Source of the DNA: a virus
Reading direction: 5' to 3' (one strand)
Virus record (IMG/VR): IMGVR_UViG_3300044695_005632
Location: 1 to 47,268 of that record
DNA: 47,268 nt
This document shows, one piece after another, positions 23,473 through 33,223 of this stretch. A program made the position numbers and the translations under genes. The notes beneath the pieces are model-generated. The model was given only the letters and a program-made list of their open reading frames with translations. It did not search any database and had not been told where the DNA came from. The number at the start of each line of letters is the position of its first letter. Position 1 is the first letter of the stretch.

Positions 23473-26400
23473 ATGGGCCTCACGGACCGCATTCGCAGCT
23501 TGCTCGGCAAGGTGTCGAAGACTCCGCCTGAGGCGAGGTCCGTAGACGCTACGCTGCGAGACAGCGGCGAAAGCACCTCCAGCACCGCCCCCACTCAGCG
23601 GCCGCTGAGGAAGACACTCGCTGACGTCGACAGGCCTGTCGCCAGGCGGGAAGTCGAGACCTCCGCCAACTCGGGCGACGAGAAGGGCGCGTCTCTCCGC
23701 GAGCAGATTCGCCGCACGAAGGAGCGCGAGGCGATCGGGTCCAGCAGGGGCCGGGACCTGGAGGGCCGCGTGGCTGCTCGCGTGGCGTCCGTTTCGGAGG
23801 CCGACGCCGAGACCGACCGGCTGATCTTCAACGCAGCCATTCGCCGAGCTGACGAGTTGCTCGCCATGCGCAACAACGCCGGCGACCCAAACGAGCCCGC
23901 CTACAAGAGGTCGCTCGCGAGAGCCGAGGAGCTGGAGAGGGCGCGGCAGATCTCTGACCCAGGCCGGAGAGCACGCATTCGCTCCCAGTTCGTGGAGAGG
24001 GGGGCGGAGGCCGAGAGCGAGGCGTTTCCAAGCCCCAAGAGCGGGAGGTCTGAGCCCAAGAAGGTGCCGAAGGGCATGGGGTTCTTGGTAGAGGAGGGCC
24101 TTGTCGAGCAGCCATCGGCAGGGGATCGAGCTCGCATTCGCAAAGAATCCTCCAAGCAGACCGAACTGATGCCCGGAAGGCCATCGGCCTTCAAGTACCC
24201 TCGCGGGCGCCACACGCCCGACCAAATGGCAGATCTTGCCATGCGGCTGATCGACGCCGGCGTTCCCGAGCACCGAGCAGCCGACGCCACGTTTGAGCTC
24301 CTCGACGCCATCAGCCAAACGCACACGTACCGAGACCCAGGCTATCTCTCCGATCCCGATTCCGCCGTTCTCAAGCCAGGCGTGCTGCAGCCTGGCGAGC
24401 GGAAGCTCACCGTGCCGTCGGCAACCGAAAGCCTCAACCAAGCGGGAGCGAAGCGAGATCTTCCGCGCCAGATTGTGGGAAGCAGCGAAGACAGTTGGGT
24501 AAACCAGCAGGCCCAGCAACAGCGCGTTTTCGCGGACAACATTGGCTTGACGGACAAGATCGGGCGCCTTTTCGCCAAGGGCTTCACTGCCAAGGAAGTA
24601 CAGCGCGCATTCAAGCGCGACATGGACGCGCTGGGCCTGGACAGCAGGGATCAAGAGCTTCTCGTTGTCTCGGTTCGCGGCACGCTCGGCATCCCGTCTC
24701 GTGCAACCGCAGAAGGCGCCGCAGAGTTTGAGGCTTGGAAGAAAACCAATGGCCTTGGCGACCAGCAGCCAAGCGACTCTGTGCCTGTGTCTCCACTGGC
24801 ATCCGACGACGACGTCGACCAGGCGTTCAATCGCATCCTGGAGAAGTACAACGCCAGGTCTCGCCTGCCATCGCAGGAAGAGATGAACGCCACCCTGGAG
24901 TCGACGCTCCGAGACGACCCCATTCAGGAAGGGCCTGTCAACCAGGGCGGACAGTTTGGGCGGCCCGACAACCCGCTCAAGGGCCTGATGGACGACCCTG
25001 AGGACATGTCGCCCGAGAGCCTCAGCGACTACCAGTACTCCAGCGACTTCCTCAAGACCCTGCAGCAGCTCAGCTCTCGGAACAAGATCACCGGATCGGC
25101 GAGGGCTGTCGGCCCACTTGAGCGGCACGTAGCTGCCGTTCGCGAAGCCATGCAGTTTGGCGACACGAGTCCGGCCGGAAAGCTGAGGAACCTCCTGCTT
25201 TCGCGCATGACCGCCGAGCAGGGCGAATCTGGAACCGCTTCCTATCGAGCGGCCTCCCTGCCAAATCGCTTGCAGCTCAAGCAGCTCGTCGGAAGAGACA
25301 TCGACAAGGCGGTTGCGGACCTGGCGGAGCAGGTCGGCTCCGAGCCGTCACTTGAGGCGATCGCCCCAAAGCTCGCCGAAAGCCTCCAGATGAACATGGA
25401 GGCGACCAAGGGGAGGTTCGTCGAATCGCGACTGAATAGCCCTGGCAGATTCATCGACAATCAGCAGCGCATCAAGACGCTCGCAGAGTCCGGGCAGCGA
25501 TACAACCCGACCGCCCAGCCGTACGAGGACGCCTACCGAGAGCCCGACGGATCGGAGACGCGGTTCCCAACCGTGGACGAGCAGGGGAATCCGCGATACT
25601 TCCCACAGCCAGAGATCTCCGAAGAGCCGTTCTCGTCGTCGGCCCCAGCAGCAAGGAAGTCGATCCGAGAGTCGCTGTCTTCGCTCCTCAATGACGTTCG
25701 GTCCGGGCTCCGGGAGACTTTCTCTGACGCTCCCGAGCGCACGGATGCCGCCCCCCAGGGCCCGCGCCCAGGAGACCCGATCACAGAATCCCGAAAGGGG
25801 CTCTTCATTGACGTCGGAGGTGGCGAGCGCCGCGAGCTTCTCAAGCTGGAGCGGAGAGGAAACACGTCTCAGACCAAGAAGCAACTCCAGGACTGGAAGG
25901 CCTACCTGCCGCTCGACGACGGCCGGTTTCTTGAGTACACGGCCAGCGGCTCCGACGGGACGGTCGCGACGAGAGAAGACATTCAGCGGATGGTCAATTC
26001 CGGATACGAAGTCGCACCCAACAATGCCGCGGGCGTCGAGGCGTTTACTCGCGACGCGTCATTCACGCGCGAAGAGGCTTACAGGTCCGGGCGAATCCTG
26101 CGCGAATACTACTCTGGCGGCGGAAACGCCGCAGATGTGGCGAGCGCAATCGAGTACATCGATCGACTCGACGGGCCTACCGCTCCAGCCGGCCTGAGGG
26201 ACGTCGCATTCGAAGGAATGGGGCTGTCTCAGAAAGAGGCCGTCGAGGCTCTGACAGAGATCCGCAAGAACGTCGACCAAATCAAGGAGGCCGCTGGAGG
26301 CGCTTGGACTCAAAAGGGCGCGAGCGTTGACGGCCCTCCGATCCCGTCTTTCAAGGACACGCCGGAAGGCGTCGAGGTGAGGCGCATCCTGCAGGAGCGG

Positions 26401-29400
26401 CGAGACAGAGGGGATATCGTTGATCCGGCGACAGAAGGACAGGCGGTGCGCGAAGTTCTTCTCCGATCGTTCAATGCCTCTGCCGAGGAGACAGCCGACC
26501 CAGCGAGGGCTACGAGAAACGTGCTGAACCGTCTCGACGCCCAGGGCATTCCGCTCGGCAACGACACGCTCATTCATCAGCTTGCGGCGTTTGCCAACAT
26601 CTCTCCCGACGAAGTGCCTGCTCCTCGCGATGACCTGGAGAAGCTGGAGTACGCGGCGATGCTCAGGCACGCCTACGCCTCTGCGCCACAAGAGTCTGTC
26701 GACAGAGTGCTGGAGCTAGAGGGCAAGGCCGCGAGGTCCTGGAGCCGAGCGTTCGGCGGCGCGTCCCGCAGGGCGTCTCCGATGTCAGAGAACCTTTCCG
26801 AGCCGGCTCCGTCTCCCGACGAGGCTCGCCGCATGCTGGAGGCCGACGCCGAGGCCGAGGGGGATGCCGCCGCCCGAGAGCGGTTCTTCTTGGATGCCAT
26901 GAAGCCGGAGAACCTTGAGGACGGCCGATTCGGAGTTCAGCCGTCCAAGGATCGGCAGGCTCCTCCTCGCCCTACGCCTGGCGCCGCCAGAGAAAAGCAC
27001 CTCAACGCCATCCGCGCCCTCTTCGGGACGGTCGACGAGGTAAACGCCGATGGCTCTGTGTCCACAACGCGAAACCCGGTCCCGCTTGGGTTTCAGGTGG
27101 CCGAAGGTCGGTTCCAGCAGCGCGTGTCTGGCGGCGCATTTGATGCAGTCCGCGCCGTTGATCTCAACGACCCGGAGCTTGCCATTGGAAGCATGCAGTC
27201 TGAGATCGACACTCTCCGCGAGTCGATCGCATCGAAGATGCAGCTCCCGAAGGAGAGGGCTGATCAGATCGCCGGCGACATCCAGCAAGACTACGACAGG
27301 CGCGCCCTCGGCGCTGACGACGGATCCAGGAAAGTGTCGCCCGCGCAGCTTCGCAAGCTGAAGAAGAAGATGTTTGCCGAGACGGAGAAGGCTCTGTCAG
27401 AAGAGCGCCTGGCGATGGCGGACGAGATGATCGCCTCCGGAGAATCCTCTGACCCTGATGTTGCGAAGCTCAAGGGGCTGCAGCAGAAGCTCGCTGACTT
27501 CCAGGAGTCGCTGTCGCGCGTGACAGGCGCCGACTACAAGTCCCGCACCACCGCTCGCGACGCGCAGACGTCTCTGATGGAGAGGCTTTTTGACAGCGCC
27601 GGAGTCGACAGGCAGTCGGAGGCAGGCCTCGGCAACGTCGAGGGGGAGATGCTGCCAGGCCAGCGCGAGCTGGTCAACAAGCAGAACAGGAGAACCGACC
27701 CGTGGAAGGACGGAGATCGGTCGCGCGTGTCCAAGCTTCCCAAAGAACCTATGTCGCGCAGCATGGACCGCGCGGAGTTCGCCGACATCGTGGAGCGCCT
27801 GTATGGCGGGAAGTACGGAGCATCCGACAACATCAAGGCCGTCGCCGCCGAGATGCACCGCCGAGGGATCATTGAGAGCCCAGAGGACTACGAATCCGTT
27901 ATCTACGACTCCCTGGCTCGCAACGGCTCGATCGCCAACTCCTTCTCCGAATCAGCGCTTCGTGACGCCGCCTGGCAGATCACCGACCATCTTGGTCTGA
28001 AGAAGACGGAAGCCCCAGATCGGTTTGCGAATCGCGTCACCGACGAAACGATCGCGAGAGGCAGGGAGCGGCTCGGGCTGAAAGACCAGGCGCCGCCACA
28101 AGCTCCACGCCGGTCGCTGCTGCAGAGACTGCTCGGGCAACAGCCTCCGGAAGCACCACAACCAGAGCCCGCGCAGGACTTCTCCGGGCTGGTCTCAGAG
28201 ATGGAGGCCAGCGTTCCCGAGTGGTCCAGGCGCCTTGCGCCGTTCGACGCCACGAAGCCAAGGCAGGCGTTCGAAGATCTCGGCGACCTCCCAGAGCCCG
28301 CAGGGCCGACGCAGCTCCAGGAGGAGCACGCTCGTCTTTTGCGTCTCGCCACAAGCCTGGAGTCTCAGCTCGGAGGTAACGCGGAGCTTGAGTCTCAGTT
28401 CGGCGATCGAGTGCGCGAACTCGTCAGGAGGATCCGCAACGACGAGATACCTGCCATCGAGGCCGCGAGGCATCGAGTTGGCACCGACGTCAAGGCTCAG
28501 TCTGCGGCCGCGGAGGCCCCAGCAGAGCGACTGACGTCGCGCCTGGCTCCCGAAACGCAGGTCCCTGGGGCTATGTTTAGTCCTATTGTCGACGCTGCCG
28601 AGGATATCCCTGGTCTTCCCGAGGACATCGAAGACCTTATCTCTCAGGGGGCGATGCCGCACTTCACGAGCGCTGCGGAGGCGCGCCGCCTCATAGAAGC
28701 GCAGCGCGGCAACGTCTACGACGCATCCACTCGGTCCGCGAACCTCGCGCAGCTGGATAAAAACTCCGAGGCCATCGAGGCCCTGAAGGCAGAGATGGAC
28801 GAGATTCGCGCCAGCGCTCGGCCCGGATCCGAGAGGCTGCTTGGGCTCGCCAAAAAGGACCTGGACGCGCTTCAGGCACAGCGCAGCAAACTGCAGTCCG
28901 CAGCCGAAGTGCGGGTTGAGCCCGTCGGGCCGTTCGACCCGAGGTCCAGCTTCTTGATCGAGGACGCTGGAGGCGCGAGTCGATTCAGCGCCAGTCGTGC
29001 ATACGGACCTCCAGGTGAGCCGAGCAGCATGACATCTCGCTATTCGGCAGAGATGCCTCGCGCCAGTACCGCCGAGGAGCTGGCGGAGATCGCGGATGAC
29101 CTCGATCATGTCGTGCTCGTGGGGCCTGACCGGCGGTACGCCCGGTCTTACGTGGCAGACATGCTGCGATCGTTCGCCGCCGAGAACGGAGCCGACTTGG
29201 GTGAAATCGACCAGGCGGCGGCGGGCGCTGGCGCCGCCCTCAGAAGCAAGGTGGCGCTCGCGAACCAGGGTGGCGGCGAGATGGATCTGATCAGAAACCT
29301 GGCCGGCAGAATGCCGGTCAGGTTGAACAGAGACGGAGGGGTCGACGTCGACTCCAACGCTCCGCTGGACCAGATGCTCTTCGACGACGTGCGGGATCCG

Positions 29401-30375
29401 AGGCTCAAGGGATTGATCGATTCCCTCCCAGAGGGCACGCCGGAGGACAGATACATCCCGCTGTTGGTGCGCCTCGTCGCGGACAGCCCTCTCGATTCAC
29501 TCAAGTCAGACCATCCGATGATCGCGGCGGCCAGGGCGCTCGCGCCTCGATACGAGGCAACCACCCTGCGAGAGCTGTCTCACGCCATCGGAGGCCACCT
29601 GTCGCAGCAGCTCGGGTCAATTCCCACCCGGCAGCGTATCGTCGGCATCTACAAGGGCCGACCGTCCCTTCGGTCGGCGGATGCTGACGCGGCCATGGAG
29701 ATGGATCTGGCTGCCGAGGACGCCGCAATGAGAGAGACTGCGCGGCCGGTCGGAAGGGCGCAGCCGCAGCCTTCGCCGCAGGCCAGGCAGCCCGCCCCAC
29801 AGCCGGAACCAGCTCGCGCTGACGAGGCGATGGGCGGCATCCAGGACGAGGACGCGCCGGATCCGTACTGGGATCCGCATGTCGCACGAGAGCGGATGGC
29901 GGAGGCTGATCGGCAGATCGCCAAAGCCCGGTGGCTGCCCCCAAAGGCGAGCCAAGCCATGCCGGCAGCGCCAGAGCAGGGCTCGGCTCCGCCTGGTCGA
30001 TCGAGGATTCGCGACCTGATCAGCAGAAACAAGTTCTATCTGGGGGCCGCAGTCGGCGCCGGGCTTGGCTCCTACGCCGCCAGAATGAATGGAGAAGATG
30101 ACTCGTACGCCGCAGGGCAGAGCGACTACATGGACGCCATCTCCGAAATGGCTAGTCGCGCCGCTGCGCAATACGAGGCCGATGAGCTCGCATCCGAGCC
30201 CGAGATGGACACAAATAAAGGGATGGCGCTCGCGCCGGTGGGGGCAGCCGGCGAGGAGATGCTGGCGTCGGCCGGGACGCAAGCGGCCTCGCCGGCCGCC
30301 GTCCTGTCTCGGCTCGCAGATGCCCGAAGGTCCCGATCTCCATACCTGACGACACAGAACCCATTCCCATACTGA
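23473..30375 (+). CDS. Giant 2300-residue putative internal virion / ejection protein
   Basis: This is the largest gene in the window. The product is almost wholly helical and charged with many short helical units separated by Pro/Gly/Ser linkers. Examples are QMADLAMRLIDAGVPEHRAA, GFTAKEVQRAFKRDMDALG and EFADIVERLYGGKYGAS. I see no lysozyme, transglycosylase or protease signature. Near the C-terminus there is one hydrophobic glycine-rich stretch (FYLGAAVGAGLGSYAA) that could cross a membrane. Size, composition and place before two further large proteins fit an internal protein ejected into the host to form a DNA channel, as gp16 does in T7. It could instead be a polyvalent protein. Confidence 0.7.
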   Translation: MGLTDRIRSLLGKVSKTPPEARSVDATLRDSGESTSSTAPTQRPLRKTLADVDRPVARREVETSANSGDEKGASLREQIRRTKEREAIGSSRGRDLEGRVAARVASVSEADAETDRLIFNAAIRRADELLAMRNNAGDPNEPAYKRSLARAEELERARQISDPGRRARIRSQFVERGAEAESEAFPSPKSGRSEPKKVPKGMGFLVEEGLVEQPSAGDRARIRKESSKQTELMPGRPSAFKYPRGRHTPDQMADLAMRLIDAGVPEHRAADATFELLDAISQTHTYRDPGYLSDPDSAVLKPGVLQPGERKLTVPSATESLNQAGAKRDLPRQIVGSSEDSWVNQQAQQQRVFADNIGLTDKIGRLFAKGFTAKEVQRAFKRDMDALGLDSRDQELLVVSVRGTLGIPSRATAEGAAEFEAWKKTNGLGDQQPSDSVPVSPLASDDDVDQAFNRILEKYNARSRLPSQEEMNATLESTLRDDPIQEGPVNQGGQFGRPDNPLKGLMDDPEDMSPESLSDYQYSSDFLKTLQQLSSRNKITGSARAVGPLERHVAAVREAMQFGDTSPAGKLRNLLLSRMTAEQGESGTASYRAASLPNRLQLKQLVGRDIDKAVADLAEQVGSEPSLEAIAPKLAESLQMNMEATKGRFVESRLNSPGRFIDNQQRIKTLAESGQRYNPTAQPYEDAYREPDGSETRFPTVDEQGNPRYFPQPEISEEPFSSSAPAARKSIRESLSSLLNDVRSGLRETFSDAPERTDAAPQGPRPGDPITESRKGLFIDVGGGERRELLKLERRGNTSQTKKQLQDWKAYLPLDDGRFLEYTASGSDGTVATREDIQRMVNSGYEVAPNNAAGVEAFTRDASFTREEAYRSGRILREYYSGGGNAADVASAIEYIDRLDGPTAPAGLRDVAFEGMGLSQKEAVEALTEIRKNVDQIKEAAGGAWTQKGASVDGPPIPSFKDTPEGVEVRRILQERRDRGDIVDPATEGQAVREVLLRSFNASAEETADPARATRNVLNRLDAQGIPLGNDTLIHQLAAFANISPDEVPAPRDDLEKLEYAAMLRHAYASAPQESVDRVLELEGKAARSWSRAFGGASRRASPMSENLSEPAPSPDEARRMLEADAEAEGDAAARERFFLDAMKPENLEDGRFGVQPSKDRQAPPRPTPGAAREKHLNAIRALFGTVDEVNADGSVSTTRNPVPLGFQVAEGRFQQRVSGGAFDAVRAVDLNDPELAIGSMQSEIDTLRESIASKMQLPKERADQIAGDIQQDYDRRALGADDGSRKVSPAQLRKLKKKMFAETEKALSEERLAMADEMIASGESSDPDVAKLKGLQQKLADFQESLSRVTGADYKSRTTARDAQTSLMERLFDSAGVDRQSEAGLGNVEGEMLPGQRELVNKQNRRTDPWKDGDRSRVSKLPKEPMSRSMDRAEFADIVERLYGGKYGASDNIKAVAAEMHRRGIIESPEDYESVIYDSLARNGSIANSFSESALRDAAWQITDHLGLKKTEAPDRFANRVTDETIARGRERLGLKDQAPPQAPRRSLLQRLLGQQPPEAPQPEPAQDFSGLVSEMEASVPEWSRRLAPFDATKPRQAFEDLGDLPEPAGPTQLQEEHARLLRLATSLESQLGGNAELESQFGDRVRELVRRIRNDEIPAIEAARHRVGTDVKAQSAAAEAPAERLTSRLAPETQVPGAMFSPIVDAAEDIPGLPEDIEDLISQGAMPHFTSAAEARRLIEAQRGNVYDASTRSANLAQLDKNSEAIEALKAEMDEIRASARPGSERLLGLAKKDLDALQAQRSKLQSAAEVRVEPVGPFDPRSSFLIEDAGGASRFSASRAYGPPGEPSSMTSRYSAEMPRASTAEELAEIADDLDHVVLVGPDRRYARSYVADMLRSFAAENGADLGEIDQAAAGAGAALRSKVALANQGGGEMDLIRNLAGRMPVRLNRDGGVDVDSNAPLDQMLFDDVRDPRLKGLIDSLPEGTPEDRYIPLLVRLVADSPLDSLKSDHPMIAAARALAPRYEATTLRELSHAIGGHLSQQLGSIPTRQRIVGIYKGRPSLRSADADAAMEMDLAAEDAAMRETARPVGRAQPQPSPQARQPAPQPEPARADEAMGGIQDEDAPDPYWDPHVARERMAEADRQIAKARWLPPKASQAMPAAPEQGSAPPGRSRIRDLISRNKFYLGAAVGAGLGSYAARMNGEDDSYAAGQSDYMDAISEMASRAAAQYEADELASEPEMDTNKGMALAPVGAAGEEMLASAGTQAASPAAVLSRLADARRSRSPYLTTQNPFPY

Positions 30376-30384
30376 CGGTGAAAC

Positions 30385-33207
30385 ATGGCTGAGCCCAATG
30401 AGTTCCTTCGCGCTTACGCAAAAGGCCCTGGCGCCGTGTCGACGCCAACGGCCAGTGGCGTTCGCAATGCGCTGGGGATGCTCTACGGATACGCCAAGCC
30501 GACGATAGACAGCGTCGCTTCGCAGGCCTCTAGCGCAGCCAAGTACGCAGGGTCCGAGATTTCTCGGGCTGCTGGCGTGGTGAGCAGGGACGTGTCCGGC
30601 GCAGTCGACGCTGCCTCCAAGGCGGTGCGCCCGCATCTCCCGCCATTGCTGCCCGGAGAAGAGGACTTCAGGTTCCTCTTGAAGGCCGGAAACAAGATCG
30701 CTCCAGGGTACATCCCACCCCTAGAGGACACTGAGCCGCAGCCCGCCCCTAATCCGAATCCATTCTGGAAAAGCGACGAGTTCCAGCAGATTGACGCTGA
30801 GGCCAACCCCATCAGCTTCCCTGCGGGATCGCAGCAATCTGGACCAAAGCCGAGCGAAATCCGCACCAGGTTGGAGTTTCCGGAGGCCAGCAACAAGCAG
30901 TTCGAAGAGAGCAGGGCCCGCGATGCAGATGCGCGGAAGGCCAGCGGACAGGCGTCACTCAGGCGTCAGTCGTACGAAGCGGCCGCCAAGGCCGGCAAGG
31001 ACAGCCTGCTGAGATTCCCGGATCAACCGCCGCCGGCGCAGGGCGCGGACTCCATGGATCGCCTCAAGGAGCGGTCGGCCGCCAACGGGTTCCCGATCTC
31101 CGATGCTCCGGCGCGAGGATTCGCACTCCCAGGACACGAGCCGAAGAACTTCAGCGTCGACGGTGCCATTGCCGAGCAGGCCATCGGCAGGGACGAGGCG
31201 ATCGCGGCGATGGCGCAGGAGATGGGCGTCGGCCCACAGAATCAGTTTCCCAGCGAGATCGACGAGAAGATCGCCGCAGTCCGCCAGGCGTCCGGCAAGA
31301 GCCCGTCTCCTGTCGACAGCCAGCTGGTCATGCCGAAGACGATCGCCTATCCGCCCCCCCCTGGCGCGCTCATCGACGCAGGGCTAGCTCCGCAGTTCCC
31401 TCCGACTCCCGACGAGATCAGCGCACGGAGCGCGAGAGTCGCCTCCGCCGCCGCGATGCCTCGCCTCGCCGATGGCGCTGTCGTTCCAGGGCTGGGCACC
31501 GGCGTGATTTCCCCCTCGGCTTCGAACCGAGTCGCAACGCTGGCTCGGGATGCGCGCAAGGCGCAGGAGGCCCGCTCTGCGGAGGAGGCGGCAGCCAAGC
31601 TGAAGGCCGACGCCACGGCTCAGCAGGATCGCGCCAAGGCGGAAACTGCGGCCAAGGCGGAAGCTGCGGCCAAGGAGCAGGAGCGCGTCGCCGCCGAGCA
31701 GGAGGAGCAGCGCCGGCGATCGCCCATGGCCGGCATGGGCGGCGTGATGATTTCTCCCGCCGAGAGGATGAACGCCGACACCAACATCTCTGGCCGGTAC
31801 AGCGGCCCAGTCGGATCCCGCAAGGCTCCGATGGCAATGTCGCCGTCCGACGTGAACGACGTCACCGGCATGGAGATGTCTCCGCTGGAGGCGCACGAGG
31901 CTGGCGCCACCCCAGACTACGACCTCCTCGCCGACAAGCTTGGTCTGCCGCGAGACATGCCGGAGGAAGAGCGGCTGGAGCAGGCCCGCGTCTTTTGGGG
32001 CGACCAGGTCAGCCGCAGCAAGAACTCAGTCGTTCGCGAGGCTCAGGGCGGCGGGTTCTACTTCTCGCCTACCGACGAGGCCAAGGACAGGTACAGGCGG
32101 CAAGGGCTCGCGGCCGACGCACGGAGCATCAAGCGCACGTACCCTCGATCGCAGGATGGGGGGCAGGAGCACATCGAGGCGCTCGACCAGGCCGTTGCGG
32201 AGAACGATCCCAAGTCCATCGGAGAGATCCGCAAGCGCCTGTACGACGACAGGCAGACGGCCACAGCTGCGTTCATTCGCGACCGAGGGCGGATGCAGCA
32301 GGTCACGCGCAACATGACCGACCCGCGCCTGGCTCCTGCGATGCTGGCTGAATCGCTCAAGAACGCGCAGACTCCCCAGCAGAAGGCAGACGTTTACAGG
32401 CAGTTCGGAATGGACGAGCAGGCCGAGCTCATCGAGTCTCGCGGTTCTGCGGAGTCGCAGGCCGATAAGAACCGCTCGTCAACCGAGGGAATGCATAGAC
32501 TCGACTACGAAACCGAGAACCGGAAGATCGACGCCGGCGAGCGCGTTGGGGCGCTCCAGGCAAAGGCCACGCAGGCCACCGCGGATGCTACCGCGAGGGG
32601 CAAGGAGCTTGATCGCGCCCAGGAGGACAGGAAGATCGATCTCGCAGAGCGCGCACAGAAAGCCGATGAGAGCAAGGATGAGGCTGACGCGGATGCAAAG
32701 AGAGTTGAGCAGGAGCGCAAGCAGATGGGGCCTGGCGACGCCAGGGAGGCGGCGGCCGATCGAGTCCTCCAGCCCCTGCTGACGGCCGACGAGAGCCAGA
32801 CCGACAAGGCATACCGCGAGCTTCCGGCAATCGTAAGGAAGCACCACCTCAACGTCACCGACATGCTCGCCAAGGAGGGGATCGACCCCACTACTCTGCC
32901 TGGACTTCGCAACTCCAAGGCGGGCTATACCGAAGACGATGCCGCCGAAGAGCTGCTCGCGCAAGCAAACAGACGCGCGGACGCCTCGCAGCACCCCCTG
33001 CTCCGGGTGTGGACCGCGACGCACGCCCAGCAAGTGGCCGCCGAGGCCAAGAAACTTCGCGGATTCACGAGTGCACAAACGCAGTCCAAGCAGTACGAGG
33101 CGTTTGCTGCCGGGATGCGGCGAGTAGGGGTATTCCCGAACTCCCAGGCGTTCATCGACAACGCCCGACAGAACGGCATCAAGATCCCGGCGCAGCAGGG
33201 GAGCTAA
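30385..33207 (+). CDS. Large putative internal virion protein (940 residues)
   Basis: The protein starts with a helical Ala/Ser-rich region (DSVASQASSAAKYAGSEIS) followed by proline-rich linkers. The middle holds a Lys/Ala/Glu-rich coiled coil encoded by an 18-base tandem repeat (AKAETAAKAEAAAKEQER). A second long charged helical stretch lies at about 690-790 (RAQKADESKDEADADAKR). No enzyme motif is visible. It starts ten bases after the giant gene and precedes another 1115-residue protein, so the three likely act together in the virion or in DNA ejection. Confidence 0.65.
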   Translation: MAEPNEFLRAYAKGPGAVSTPTASGVRNALGMLYGYAKPTIDSVASQASSAAKYAGSEISRAAGVVSRDVSGAVDAASKAVRPHLPPLLPGEEDFRFLLKAGNKIAPGYIPPLEDTEPQPAPNPNPFWKSDEFQQIDAEANPISFPAGSQQSGPKPSEIRTRLEFPEASNKQFEESRARDADARKASGQASLRRQSYEAAAKAGKDSLLRFPDQPPPAQGADSMDRLKERSAANGFPISDAPARGFALPGHEPKNFSVDGAIAEQAIGRDEAIAAMAQEMGVGPQNQFPSEIDEKIAAVRQASGKSPSPVDSQLVMPKTIAYPPPPGALIDAGLAPQFPPTPDEISARSARVASAAAMPRLADGAVVPGLGTGVISPSASNRVATLARDARKAQEARSAEEAAAKLKADATAQQDRAKAETAAKAEAAAKEQERVAAEQEEQRRRSPMAGMGGVMISPAERMNADTNISGRYSGPVGSRKAPMAMSPSDVNDVTGMEMSPLEAHEAGATPDYDLLADKLGLPRDMPEEERLEQARVFWGDQVSRSKNSVVREAQGGGFYFSPTDEAKDRYRRQGLAADARSIKRTYPRSQDGGQEHIEALDQAVAENDPKSIGEIRKRLYDDRQTATAAFIRDRGRMQQVTRNMTDPRLAPAMLAESLKNAQTPQQKADVYRQFGMDEQAELIESRGSAESQADKNRSSTEGMHRLDYETENRKIDAGERVGALQAKATQATADATARGKELDRAQEDRKIDLAERAQKADESKDEADADAKRVEQERKQMGPGDAREAAADRVLQPLLTADESQTDKAYRELPAIVRKHHLNVTDMLAKEGIDPTTLPGLRNSKAGYTEDDAAEELLAQANRRADASQHPLLRVWTATHAQQVAAEAKKLRGFTSAQTQSKQYEAFAAGMRRVGVFPNSQAFIDNARQNGIKIPAQQGS
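31633..31674 (+). repeat. 18-bp in-frame tandem repeat
   Basis: The unit gccaaggcggaaactgcg (31633-31650) is repeated as gccaaggcggaagctgcg (31651-31668), with the start of a third copy after it. It encodes AKAETA/AKAEAA units of a coiled coil in the 940-residue protein. The repeat count could vary between relatives. Confidence 0.75.
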
Positions 33208-33223
33208 CTAGCAAGGTCATGCG

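Noticed and set aside
23122-25128. 668-codon reverse-strand open frame
   Set aside because: Shadow of the giant virion gene, with no ribosome-binding site or recognisable domain.
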